From: Sanguibacter suarezii NBRC 16159 | Lineage (GTDB): Bacteria > Actinomycetota > Actinomycetes > Actinomycetales > Cellulomonadaceae | Direction: 5' to 3' | DNA length: 61,885 bases | Assembly: GCF_001552735.1 (NCBI RefSeq) | Contig: NZ_BCRT01000009.1 | Coordinates: 1 to 61,885 of the forward strand | In this document: positions 7,782-16,226 of the stretch, in pieces | Numbering within the stretch: the stretch's first letter is position 1 | Layout of the letters: the number at the start of each line of letters is the position of its first letter | Made by a program: the position numbers and the translations under genes | The notes under the pieces: model-generated | The model's database searches: none | The model's input: the letters and a program-made list of their open reading frames with translations, nothing else | Told to the model about the DNA's origin: nothing

Positions 7782-8732
7782 ATGTCTGCACCAACGGAAC
7801 TGCGCTCGACGACCCGCACCGCTGGACGGCGTGGTAGACGAGGGCCGGCGACCGCGTCCGAGAAGAGGGATGCCAAGGCAGCCCTGTTCTTCCTGGCCCC
7901 CTGGGCCGTCGGGCTCGTCCTCATCACCGTGGGGCCCATCACGGCCTCCCTCTACCTGTCCTTCACGGACTACAGCCTGCTCGCGCCGCCCGAGTGGATC
8001 GGCCTGGAGAACTACGAGCGGATGATCGACGACCCGCGCCTGCACACGGCGCTGGCGGTGACCTTCCGCTACGTGTTCATCTCGGTCCCGCTCCAGCTCA
8101 TCGCGGCCCTCGGGCTGGCGATGATCCTCGACCGCGGTGTCCGCGGGCTCGCGATCTACCGGTCGATGTACTACCTGCCCTCCCTGCTCGGCGGGTCGGT
8201 CGCCGTCGCCATCCTGTGGCGTCAGGTCTTCGGCACGGACGGGCTCGTCAACCAGCTGCTCGCCTTCTTCGGCATCCAGGGGCAGGGCTGGGTGTCTCAC
8301 CCGGAGTACGCCCTGGGCACGCTCATGATCCTCAACGTATGGACCTTCGGGGCTCCGATGGTCATCTTCCTCGCCGGGCTGCGGCAGATCCCGGAGATGT
8401 ACTACGAGGCGGCCGCGATCGACGGCGCGGGCAAGGTGCGGCTGTTCTTCTCCATCACCATCCCGCTGCTCACGCCGATCATCTTCTTCAACCTCGTGCT
8501 GCAGGTCATCAACGCCTTCCAGTCCTTCACGCAGGCGTTCATCGTCTCGGGAGGCTCGGGCGGACCCGCCGACTCGACGCTCTTCTTCACGCTGTACCTC
8601 TACCAGAAGGGCTTCGGAGCCCTGGACATGGGGTACGCCTCAGCGATGGCCTGGCTGCTCCTGGGCATCATCGCTGCACTCACCGCCGTGAACTTCTTCG
8701 CCTCGAAGTATTGGGTCTTCTACAATGACTGA
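7782..8732 (+). CDS. Carbohydrate ABC transporter permease (MalF type)
   Basis: Integral-membrane subunit of a CUT1-family sugar importer. The 316-residue protein has a hydrophilic N-terminus and about six membrane segments, the first around LFFLAPWAVGLVLITVGPI. The EAA loop EAAAIDGAGKVRLFFSITIP near residue 205 contacts the ATPase. It starts at ATG 7782 with GAGG just upstream. It is the first gene of a permease-permease-binding protein cluster; no ATPase is encoded here, so a shared MsiK-like ATPase elsewhere is expected, as is usual for actinobacterial CUT1 systems. It overlaps the next gene by 8 bases. Confidence 0.92.
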   Translation: MSAPTELRSTTRTAGRRGRRGPATASEKRDAKAALFFLAPWAVGLVLITVGPITASLYLSFTDYSLLAPPEWIGLENYERMIDDPRLHTALAVTFRYVFISVPLQLIAALGLAMILDRGVRGLAIYRSMYYLPSLLGGSVAVAILWRQVFGTDGLVNQLLAFFGIQGQGWVSHPEYALGTLMILNVWTFGAPMVIFLAGLRQIPEMYYEAAAIDGAGKVRLFFSITIPLLTPIIFFNLVLQVINAFQSFTQAFIVSGGSGGPADSTLFFTLYLYQKGFGALDMGYASAMAWLLLGIIAALTAVNFFASKYWVFYND

Positions 8733-9651
8733 TTCCCTTGTCCTCGCCGAGAAGTCGTCCGCGAGCGCCGGCCAGAGCTCCTCCACCTCGCGACGTCGCG
8801 AGCACCGCAAGCCCTCCGCGGCCAAGCGTCGAGCCAGGGCGGTGGTCAAGCACACGCTGCTCATCATCTTCGGCCTGATCATGCTGTACCCGCTGCTGTG
8901 GATGCTGGCCAGCTCCTTCAAGCCGAGCTCGTTGATCTTCCGGGACCCCTCGCTCATCCCGTCCACGGTCGACCTGAGCAACTACACCGGTGGCTGGAAC
9001 GCACTGTCCCACCCCTTCGGGCACTACATCATGAACTCCGCGATCGTGGTGGCCGGGTCGCTGCTGGGCAACCTCATCGCCTGCTCGATGGCCGCCTACG
9101 CCTTCGCCCGGCTGAACTTCCGCGGCCGCAAGCTGCTCTTCGCGATCATGCTCATGACGATCATGCTGCCGATCCACGTCATCATCGTGCCGCAGTACAT
9201 CCTGTTCTCCCAGCTGCAGTGGATCAACACCTTCCTGCCGCTGATCGTGCCGAAGCTGCTGGCCACGGACGCGTTCTTCATCTTCCTCATGGTCCAGTTC
9301 TTCCGCGGGATCCCCAAGGAGCTCGACGAGGCCGCCCGCCTGGACGGCTGCGGTCACATCCGCACGTACTTCCGGATCATGCTGCCGCTGTCGGTCCCGG
9401 CCTTGGCCACGACCGCGATCTTCACGTTCATCTGGACCTGGAACGACTTCTTCAGCCAGCTGATCTTCCTCACCCGACCGGACATGTACACGGTCCCGGT
9501 GGCGCTGCGCACCTTCGTCGACGCCACGGGTCAGACGAGCTGGGGGCCGCTGTTTGCGATGTCCATCGTCTCCCTCATCCCCATCTTCCTCGTCTTCCTC
9601 TTCGGCCAGAAGTACCTGGTCAAGGGCATCGCCACGACCGGTATCAAGTAG
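8725..9651 (+). CDS. Carbohydrate ABC transporter permease (MalG type)
   Basis: Second membrane subunit of the importer, 308 residues. A charged N-terminus is followed by six predicted membrane segments (first: TLLIIFGLIMLYPLLWMLAS). The EAA motif is ELDEAARLDGCGHIRTYFRI near residue 198. The ATG at 8725 overlaps the end of the preceding permease by 8 bases, indicating translational coupling. The MalG-type C-terminus ends LVKGIATTGIK. The transporter substrate is not readable from sequence; its neighbours suggest an oligosaccharide or glycoside. Confidence 0.92.
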   Translation: MTDSLVLAEKSSASAGQSSSTSRRREHRKPSAAKRRARAVVKHTLLIIFGLIMLYPLLWMLASSFKPSSLIFRDPSLIPSTVDLSNYTGGWNALSHPFGHYIMNSAIVVAGSLLGNLIACSMAAYAFARLNFRGRKLLFAIMLMTIMLPIHVIIVPQYILFSQLQWINTFLPLIVPKLLATDAFFIFLMVQFFRGIPKELDEAARLDGCGHIRTYFRIMLPLSVPALATTAIFTFIWTWNDFFSQLIFLTRPDMYTVPVALRTFVDATGQTSWGPLFAMSIVSLIPIFLVFLFGQKYLVKGIATTGIK

Positions 9652-9732
9652 GCCGGCCACGCTGCCCCTCACGACGCACATCTCACCGGAACGACCCGTC
9701 AGAGCACTGCAAGGCACAAGCAAAGGAGCATG

Positions 9733-11106
9733 ATGTCTCAGCACAGCACCTCACCGTTCCCCCCGTCCCACCCCCCACGCGCCCGACGCCGGTCGATCGC
9801 CACCACCGCGGGCCTCGCCGTGGTCGGCCTGCTCCTGGCAGGCTGCGGCGGCGGCGACGGCGGGCTCGCGCCCGCCGAGGCGTCCCCCAAGACCAGCACC
9901 TCCGCCGGCGGCGACGAGAAGGTCGAGCTGCGGTTCTCCTGGTGGGGCTCGGACACCCGGCACGCTCTCAACCAGGAGGTCATCGACCTCTTCACCGCTG
10001 AGCACCCCAACATCACGATCGTCGCCGACTACACCAGCTGGGGTGACTACTGGGACAAGCTCTCCACCACCGTCGCAGCCGGGGACACCCCGGACGTGAT
10101 GATGCAGGAGGAGCGCTACCTGCGCGAGTACGCCACCAAGGGCGTGGTCCAGGACATGTCGGCCCTGACCAGCCTGGACCTGAGCGGGATCGAGGAGGAG
10201 ATCCTCTCCGCCGGGAACTTCGACGACGGCCAGTTCGGTGTCCCCACCGGTATCAACACCTACGCCTTCGTCGCCGACCCCGAGGTCTACGCGGCAGCCG
10301 GCGTGGAGCTCCCGGACGACACCACGTGGACCTGGGACGACTACATCGAGGTCACGACCGCGATCTCCGCCAACTCTCCTGACGGTGTCTACGGCGCGCA
10401 GGACTACGGCTTCAACGAGCCCGGCTTCGCGATCTTCGCCCGCCAGAAGGGTGAGGAGCTCTACAACCCCGACGGCAGCCTGGGCTTCAGCAAGGAGACC
10501 CTCGCCGAGTGGTGGAGCATGTCCCTGACGCTGCAGGACGCCGGCGCGACGCCGCCTGCGACCAAGAGCGTGGAGGTGGAGAACGGCGGCCCGGAGATGT
10601 CCCTGGTGGGCACCGGGCAAGGCGGCAACTCGCTGTTCTGGACCAACCAGCTCGGCGCGCTGACCAGCGCGGCCGGTCACGAGCTCAAGCTGCTGCGTCA
10701 CCCTGGCGAGGCGGACGGGGAGCGGACGGGCATGTACTTCAAGCCCTCGATGTACTACTCCATCTCCTCCACGACCGAGCACCCGGAGGAGGCGGCCCTC
10801 TTCGTCGACTTCATGCTCAACGACGTCGAGGCCGGCAAGATCATCCTCTCCGACCGTGGCCTGCCGGCCAACACCTCGGTGCGTGAGGCGGTCCAGGAGA
10901 GCTTCACCGACGTGGACAAGCAGTCCGCAGCCTTCCTGGCAGACCTGGGGCCGGTCATCGTCGACTCCCTCGCCACCCCGCCCGTCGGCTCGGGTGAGGT
11001 CGTGAACATCATCAAGCGCATCAACGAGCAGGTGCTGTTCCGTCAGATCACCCCGGAGCAGGCGGCCGAGCAGTTCATGTCAGAGGTCGAGCAGGCCACG
11101 AGCTGA
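9733..11106 (+). CDS. Extracellular sugar-binding lipoprotein (SBP family 1)
   Basis: Substrate-binding component of the first ABC importer, about 457 residues. An Arg-rich n-region, a hydrophobic stretch (TAGLAVVGLLLAGC) and a lipobox cysteine near residue 37 indicate a lipoprotein anchored on the outer membrane face, followed by a Gly/Ser linker. The mature part starts ELRFSWWGSD, a classic family-1 sugar-binding opening. AAAGGAG lies just upstream; ATG 9733 is preferred to the adjacent ATG 9730 on spacing. It is followed by a strong hairpin and then by Gfo/Idh genes. The ligand is unknown. Confidence 0.92.
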   Translation: MSQHSTSPFPPSHPPRARRRSIATTAGLAVVGLLLAGCGGGDGGLAPAEASPKTSTSAGGDEKVELRFSWWGSDTRHALNQEVIDLFTAEHPNITIVADYTSWGDYWDKLSTTVAAGDTPDVMMQEERYLREYATKGVVQDMSALTSLDLSGIEEEILSAGNFDDGQFGVPTGINTYAFVADPEVYAAAGVELPDDTTWTWDDYIEVTTAISANSPDGVYGAQDYGFNEPGFAIFARQKGEELYNPDGSLGFSKETLAEWWSMSLTLQDAGATPPATKSVEVENGGPEMSLVGTGQGGNSLFWTNQLGALTSAAGHELKLLRHPGEADGERTGMYFKPSMYYSISSTTEHPEEAALFVDFMLNDVEAGKIILSDRGLPANTSVREAVQESFTDVDKQSAAFLADLGPVIVDSLATPPVGSGEVVNIIKRINEQVLFRQITPEQAAEQFMSEVEQATS

Positions 11107-11175
11107 TCCCTGCCGGCCGGGACGCGGCACCGATCAGTGAGCTGATCGTGTGCAGCGGCTCGCGCTGACGTACTA

Positions 11176-11213
11176 CCGTCGGCCCAGACCCGCCGGAGGG
11201 TCTGGGCCGACGG
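11176..11213 (+). terminator. Intercistronic hairpin after the binding-protein gene
   Basis: Arms 11176-11191 and 11198-11213 are perfectly complementary over 16 bases with a 6-base loop. There is no U tract, so it may stabilise upstream mRNA or cause partial termination before the Gfo/Idh genes, a common way to over-express the binding protein. Confidence 0.7.
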
Positions 11214-11244
11214 TCCGTGACAGACAAGAACAGGAGCAGTCCAC

Positions 11245-12591
11245 GTGGGAGACAGTGCAGGTGGTGCAGTGCGACGGTACGCCGTCGTCGGGGCGGGGCA
11301 CCGTGCGCAGATGTACGTCGACTCGATCCTCGCCGACCACGGCGACGTCGCGCAGATCGTGGCGTGGTGCGAGCCCAACCCCGTGCGTGCGGACTACTTC
11401 GACGGGCTGCTCCAGGCCGCCGGGCTCCCCGCGGTCCCGCGGTACCTGCCGGCCGACCTCGAGGTGATGATCGCCGACGAGCGCGTCGACACCGTCATCG
11501 TGACCAGCCCGGACGACACCCACGCGGAGATGGCCACCCGGGCCATGCGGGCCGGCGCGGACGTCGTCATCGAGAAGCCGTTGACCACGGATCTGGCGGG
11601 CAGCCGCCGATTCATCGAGGCGCTCGAGGACACCGGCCGGTCCCTCGTCCTGACGTTCAACTACCGCTACGCCGCGCGCAACTCCGCCCTCAAGGAGGTC
11701 ATCTCCTCCGGGGAGATCGGGGAGGTGACCTCGGTGCACTTCGAGTGGCTGCTGGACACCATGCACGGAGCCGACTACTTCCGGCGCTGGCACCGTGACC
11801 GGGAACGGTCCGGCGGGCTGCTGGTCCACAACTCCTCCCACCACTTCGACCTCGTCAACTGGTGGCTCGACGACTTCCCCTCCCGCGTCTTCGCCAGCGG
11901 CGGCCTGCGCTTCTACGGAGACGTCAACGCCAAGGCGCGCGGCCTGGGCCGGCGCCCCGAACGCGGCACGACGACGCCGCCGAGCAACGACCCCTTCGCC
12001 CTGGACCTGCGGGACGACCCCCGCCTCAAGGCCCTCTACCTCGACGCCGAGGAGCACGACGGGTACCTGCGTGACCGGGACGTGTTCTCTCCCGGCATCA
12101 CGATCGAGGACAACATGTCCGTGCTCGTCGACTACACCCGCGGCGCCTCGCTCACCTACTCCCTCAACACCCACAGCCCGTGGGAGGGGTACCGGGTGGG
12201 GATCAACGGCACCGAGGGACGGGTCGAGCTGGAGGTCGTCGAGCGCGGTGCGCTGCTGCCCCGGGCCGACGGCCGCCGCGACCTCGACGCCTCCAAGACC
12301 GGGCACGAGGACGCGCCCGGCGAGCTGCGCCCCCGCGGAGAACGCATCCTCGTCCAGCGCCACTGGGAGGCCTCGCGCGAGGTGGCGATCCACCGCACCG
12401 ATGGGGCGCACGGCGGCGGCGACGCGCAGATGCTCGCCGACGTCTTCCGCGGCCCGGCCCCGGACTCCCTGGGACGACCGGCCAACTACAAGGACGGGCT
12501 CCGGTCCGTCGTCGTGGGCATCGCGGCCACGTCGTCGTTGCGGATCGGCCTCCCGGTACGCATCGCGGACCTCGGGCTCGACCTGACCTGA
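11245..12591 (+). CDS. Gfo/Idh/MocA family oxidoreductase (paralogue A)
   Basis: Predicted NAD(P)-dependent sugar or glycoside dehydrogenase, 448 residues. Visible features are the Rossmann motif VVGAGHRAQMY at the N-terminus, the catalytic Lys in VIEKPLT (~110), NYRYAARNS and the conserved VHNSSHHFDLVNWW (~200), which supplies the catalytic His/Asp region. The GTG at 11245 has AGGAG 8 bases upstream. There is no signal peptide. It is longer than typical 330-380-residue family members and very similar in layout to the next gene, so the two look like a tandem duplication. It follows the ABC transporter on the same strand, suggesting it oxidises the imported sugar. Confidence 0.87.
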   Translation: MGDSAGGAVRRYAVVGAGHRAQMYVDSILADHGDVAQIVAWCEPNPVRADYFDGLLQAAGLPAVPRYLPADLEVMIADERVDTVIVTSPDDTHAEMATRAMRAGADVVIEKPLTTDLAGSRRFIEALEDTGRSLVLTFNYRYAARNSALKEVISSGEIGEVTSVHFEWLLDTMHGADYFRRWHRDRERSGGLLVHNSSHHFDLVNWWLDDFPSRVFASGGLRFYGDVNAKARGLGRRPERGTTTPPSNDPFALDLRDDPRLKALYLDAEEHDGYLRDRDVFSPGITIEDNMSVLVDYTRGASLTYSLNTHSPWEGYRVGINGTEGRVELEVVERGALLPRADGRRDLDASKTGHEDAPGELRPRGERILVQRHWEASREVAIHRTDGAHGGGDAQMLADVFRGPAPDSLGRPANYKDGLRSVVVGIAATSSLRIGLPVRIADLGLDLT

Positions 12592-12662
12592 GGCGATCGC
12601 GCGACCTGCCCTGCTCAACCCGCCCTGCACCCACGCTTCGTCGAACCGAGAGTGAGCTCATC

Positions 12663-14030
12663 ATGACCACCCGCCGCAGATACGCCGTCGCAGGGCTGGG
12701 CAACCGGGCCGAGATGTTCGTCGAGGCCATCGCCGGCCCCCACCAGGACGTCGCCGAGCTGGTGGCCTGGTGCGAGCCGAACCCCACCCGCGCGGCGTAC
12801 TACGACGCCAGGTGCGCTGAGCTGGGCATCTGTGCGGACCCGCTGCCGCGCTACGACCCCGAGGCCCTCGAGGCGATGATCGCCGAGCAACGGGTCGACG
12901 TCGTCATCGTCACCACCCCGGACTACACCCACGCTGACCTGGTGACCCGCGCCATGCGCGCCGGGGCCGACGTCGTGGTGGAGAAGCCGCTGACCATCGA
13001 CCTGGCCGGCGCCCTGGCCATCGAGGAAGCCCGCGCCGAGACCGGGCGGGACCTGACGGTGACCTTCAACTACCGCTACTCCCCGCGCAACAGCGCCCTC
13101 AAGGAGGTGCTGCGCAGCGGCGTGATCGGTGAGGTGACGTCGGTGCACTTCGAGTGGGTGCTGGACACACGGCACGGCGCCGACTACTTCCGGCGCTGGC
13201 ACCGGCTCAAGGAGCAGTCCGGGGGCCTGCTCGTCCACAAGTCCTCGCACCACTTCGACCTCGTCAACTGGTGGCTCGACGACGTGCCGTCCCGCGTCTT
13301 CGCCAGCGGCGGGCTGCGGTTCTACGGGCCGGAGAACGCGGCCGCGCGCGGGCTGGAGGACCGGCCCGTGCGCGGGACCGGTGACCACGCTGCGAGCGAC
13401 CCTTTCGCCCTCGACCTGCGCGACGACCCCCGCCTGCGCGACCTCTACCTCGAGGCCGAGGACCACGACGGGTACCTGCGTGACCTCGACGTCTTCACCG
13501 GTCCCATCACCATCGAGGACAACCTGGCCGTGCTCGTCGACTACCGCTCCGGGGCCACCCTCACCTACTCCCTCAACGCCCACGGCCCCTGGGAGGGGTA
13601 CACCGTCGCGGTCAACGGCACGGGCGGGCGAGCGGAGCTGTCAGTCGTGGAACGGACCTCGGTCCCACCGTTCCCCGGCCACGGAGTCCTCGACGCGAGC
13701 GCCCACGACGAGCCCGGCGGGGCAGCGCGCACCCCCGGCGCCGTGAACGAGGACCTCGAGCCCGCGCGGGTGCGCGGCAACCGGCTGGTGGTCCAGCAGC
13801 ACTGGGGCGAGGCCCGCACCGTCCCGGTGGCGGAGGGCGCAGGAGGGCACGGCGGGGGAGACGCCGCGCTGCTGGCCCACGTCTTCCGCGGGGTCAGCCA
13901 CGACCCCCTCGGCCTGCACGCGGGGCCCCGGGACGGCTTCCGGTCCCTCGCCGTCGGGATCGCGGCGAACGCCTCGCTGGAGTCCGGCAACGCCGAGCGT
14001 GTCCTCGAGCTGGGACTGCCGCTGCACTGA
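12663..14030 (+). CDS. Gfo/Idh/MocA family oxidoreductase (paralogue B)
   Basis: 455-residue paralogue of the upstream gene with the same motif order: VAGLGNRAEMF, VVEKPLT (~107), NYRYSPRNSALKEVL, GADYFRRWHR, and VHKSSHHFDLVNWWLDD (~197). Long segments are identical between the two, so both probably bind related substrates with different specificity, or form a hetero-oligomer. The start is ATG 12663; the frame is open further upstream, but that part overlaps the previous gene out of frame. The ribosome site (GTGAGC) is weak. The gene ends just before a new promoter/operator region. Confidence 0.87.
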   Translation: MTTRRRYAVAGLGNRAEMFVEAIAGPHQDVAELVAWCEPNPTRAAYYDARCAELGICADPLPRYDPEALEAMIAEQRVDVVIVTTPDYTHADLVTRAMRAGADVVVEKPLTIDLAGALAIEEARAETGRDLTVTFNYRYSPRNSALKEVLRSGVIGEVTSVHFEWVLDTRHGADYFRRWHRLKEQSGGLLVHKSSHHFDLVNWWLDDVPSRVFASGGLRFYGPENAAARGLEDRPVRGTGDHAASDPFALDLRDDPRLRDLYLEAEDHDGYLRDLDVFTGPITIEDNLAVLVDYRSGATLTYSLNAHGPWEGYTVAVNGTGGRAELSVVERTSVPPFPGHGVLDASAHDEPGGAARTPGAVNEDLEPARVRGNRLVVQQHWGEARTVPVAEGAGGHGGGDAALLAHVFRGVSHDPLGLHAGPRDGFRSLAVGIAANASLESGNAERVLELGLPLH

Positions 14031-14040
14031 CACGATCCCT

Positions 14041-14141
14041 GAGATTTCGATCTCTGGGGAGCGCCCGCACATAACTGGCGCGAAAACAATGGTGGACATC
14101 ACAGCCTTCCTAAGGCAAGATCTCTCGAGAGATCGATCTCT
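14041..14141 (+). promoter_or_regulatory. Promoter with GATCTCT-type palindromic operators
   Basis: A likely promoter is TGGACA (14093-14098), 17 bases, CAAGAT (14116-14121). The perfect 16-bp palindrome GATCTCTCGAGAGATC at 14119-14134 overlaps the -10. The half-site CGATCTCT recurs at 14134-14141 and at 14049-14056, the latter inside the inverted repeat GAGAT-ttcg-ATCTC (14041-14054). This looks like cooperative repression of the downstream ThuA/oxidoreductase/xylanase/transporter genes. The regulator is unknown; a neighbouring LacI protein is plausible. Confidence 0.6.
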
Positions 14142-14179
14142 GCGGCAACGATGCCGCTCGGCCTGGGGAGTTGAGATGC

Positions 14180-14437
14180 ATGGGCGACGACCCCTGGGGC
14201 CACCTCCCCGTCCGCGTCGAGGAGGACGCCGCCTCCCGCACAGAGCGCATCTCCTTCATCCTCAGCGCTGCTGACGAGACCGCTCCCCAGCTGCCGAGGC
14301 TGACCACGCACGCCTGCGCCGTCGCCCTGACCCGCCGTGAGCGGGAGACCACCCGTGCCGCGGGTCGGCTGCGACGAGCGGAGCCGAGGACCACGGTCGA
14401 ACCGACCGGGCGACACGAGAGGACACGACAGACATGA
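14180..14437 (+). CDS. Small hypothetical protein coupled to thuA-like gene
   Basis: An 85-residue ORF that I do not recognise. Support is a GGGGAG site 9 bases before ATG 14180, strong G/C third-position bias over the first ~55 codons, and a stop codon that overlaps the next gene's start (ATGA at 14434). The N-terminal half is acidic (MGDDPWGHLPVRVEEDAAS); the C-terminal half is rich in Arg and Thr. There are no membrane segments. It could be a small regulatory or accessory protein, or merely a leader cistron for translational coupling. Confidence 0.45.
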   Translation: MGDDPWGHLPVRVEEDAASRTERISFILSAADETAPQLPRLTTHACAVALTRRERETTRAAGRLRRAEPRTTVEPTGRHERTRQT

Positions 14438-15135
14438 GACAAGCACTCGTGGTGCGCGGGGGGTGGGACGGTCACCAGCCGGAGGCTGCGACCGACCTCT
14501 TCGTGCCCTTCCTGCGCGAGCAGGGCTTCGAGGTGGACATCGAGAAGGACAACGAGGTCTACGCCGACGCCGCACGGATGGCCGAGGTCGACCTCGTCCT
14601 GCAGAGCGTGACGATGACCGAGATCAGCGGCCCCGCCGTCGCGGGGCTGCGGGCAGCCGTCGCCGCCGGGACGGGCCTGGCCGGCTGGCACGGAGGGATC
14701 GCCGACTCCTACCGCAACAGCTCGGACTACCTCCAGCTCGTCGGGGGCCAGTTCGCCACCCACCCGGGCAAGCACCCGCAGGAGCGGGTCGGCGACGCCA
14801 GCGACAACTACCTGCGCTACACGGTCGAGGTCACCGACGCGGGGCGAGAGCACCCGATCATGGCTGGCATCGAGGACTTCGAGCTCGAGACGGAGCAGTA
14901 CTGGGTGCTGCACGACGACCTCATCGACGTCCTCGCCACCACGACGCACCCCGTGCAGCCGTGGCACCCGTGGCACCGTCCCGTCACCTCGCCCGCGGTC
15001 TGGACCCGGCTGTGGGGCGCGGGACGCGTCGTCGTGGTCACCCCCGGGCACTCGCCCGAGGTGCTCACCGACCCGAATGTTCGCACGATCGTGGAGAGGG
15101 GCCTGCTGTGGGCGAGCCGCACGGAATCGGAGTAA
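14434..15135 (+). CDS. ThuA domain protein
   Basis: 233-residue ThuA-like protein (class I glutamine-amidotransferase-like fold) of the family named after Sinorhizobium trehalose utilisation ThuA. Recognisable parts are the opening ALVVRGGWDGHQPE, a GLAGWHGGIADSYRNS core near residue 83, and the GGQFATHPG segment. ThuA proteins co-occur with Gfo/Idh/MocA (ThuB-like) dehydrogenases acting through 3-keto sugars; the exact reaction of ThuA is not established. Its start overlaps the upstream small ORF by 4 bases, and its end overlaps the following Gfo/Idh gene by 28 bases, so all are one transcriptional unit. Confidence 0.9.
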   Translation: MRQALVVRGGWDGHQPEAATDLFVPFLREQGFEVDIEKDNEVYADAARMAEVDLVLQSVTMTEISGPAVAGLRAAVAAGTGLAGWHGGIADSYRNSSDYLQLVGGQFATHPGKHPQERVGDASDNYLRYTVEVTDAGREHPIMAGIEDFELETEQYWVLHDDLIDVLATTTHPVQPWHPWHRPVTSPAVWTRLWGAGRVVVVTPGHSPEVLTDPNVRTIVERGLLWASRTESE

Positions 15136-16226
15136 TCGGTCTCGGCGTCATCCTGGACGCGTATCTGACGACGCTGGCTGACCACCACGGGGTGCGGATC
15201 GCCGCCGTCGCCGACCTCGACCCCGCGCGGGCCGCGGCCGTCGCGGACGCCCTCCCCGGGACCCGAGCGTGCTCGGTCGACGAGCTGCTCGGTACGGACG
15301 ACGTCGAGACGGTCCTCGACCTGACGACCCCCGGGGCGCACGCCGAGATCGCGCTGGCCTGCGCGCGCAGCGGGAAGAACCACTACGGCGAGAAGCCGCT
15401 CGCCTCGACGCTCGACGACGCCCGCCGCGTCGTCCAGGCGGCAGGCGCCGCGGGGATCGGGCTGGGCTGCGCGCCCGACACGGTCCTGGGCACCGGCGTC
15501 CAGACGGCGCGCGCCATCATCGACGCGGGGCTCATCGGCACCCCGACGGGCGCCGTGGCGACCTGGGTCTCACCCGGGCACGAGGCCTGGCACCCCAACC
15601 CGGACTTCTACTACCTGCCCGGCGGCGGCCCGCTGCTGGACATGGGTCCGTACTACCTCACGAGCCTGGTCCACCTGCTCGGTCCGGTCGTGGCAGTGAC
15701 CGGGTCGGCCGGTCGTCTGCGCGACCGGCGGACCATCGCCTCGGGGGCCCGCGCCGGTGAGGTGGTGCCGGTGGAGGTCGCCACCCACGTCGCCGGCACC
15801 CTCGAGCACGCCACCGGTGCGATCTCGACCGTGACGGTGAGCTTCGACGCGGCCGGCACCCGGGCCCGGCCCATCGAGGTGTACGGCGACGAGGGCGCGG
15901 TCGCCGTCCCCGACCCCAACACCTTCGCGGGGGACGTCGAGCTCCTCAGGCGTGGCAGCACCTCGTGGGACCTCGTGGCGCCGCGAGCCGGCTTCGTGGA
16001 CTCCTCGCGCGGCCTCGGGCTGCTCGAGATGGTCGGCTCCGCCGGCCTCGGCGCAGCCCCGGAGACGGCGCGGGCGAGCGGGGCGGTCGGGCTGCACGTC
16101 ATGGAGATCATGACCGGGCTGCTCGAGGCAGCGAGCAGCGGCCGGCGCACAGCCGTCACCACGGCACCTGCCCGTCCCGACCTCGTGCCGCTGACCGAAC
16201 GCGAGACGTGGCGGTGGGGCATATGA
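15108..16226 (+). CDS. Gfo/Idh/MocA family oxidoreductase (ThuB-like position)
   Basis: 372-residue NAD(P)-dependent oxidoreductase with IGVIGLGVILDAY at the N-terminus, the catalytic-lysine motif YGEKPLAS near residue 96, and GGGPLLDMGPYYLTSLVHL (~177). Its length is normal for the family and it is not a close copy of paralogues A and B. The GTG at 15108 is preceded by GAGAGGGG and lies inside the end of the ThuA gene; the frame is open far upstream but without support. The pairing with ThuA mirrors ThuA-ThuB, where ThuB oxidises a disaccharide at C3, so a 3-keto-sugar product is inferred. Confidence 0.87.
   Translation: MGEPHGIGVIGLGVILDAYLTTLADHHGVRIAAVADLDPARAAAVADALPGTRACSVDELLGTDDVETVLDLTTPGAHAEIALACARSGKNHYGEKPLASTLDDARRVVQAAGAAGIGLGCAPDTVLGTGVQTARAIIDAGLIGTPTGAVATWVSPGHEAWHPNPDFYYLPGGGPLLDMGPYYLTSLVHLLGPVVAVTGSAGRLRDRRTIASGARAGEVVPVEVATHVAGTLEHATGAISTVTVSFDAAGTRARPIEVYGDEGAVAVPDPNTFAGDVELLRRGSTSWDLVAPRAGFVDSSRGLGLLEMVGSAGLGAAPETARASGAVGLHVMEIMTGLLEAASSGRRTAVTTAPARPDLVPLTERETWRWGI

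Noticed and set aside
12180-12662. Upstream extension of the second Gfo/Idh gene
   Set aside because: It overlaps the first gene in another frame; the ATG at 12663 restores the family start.
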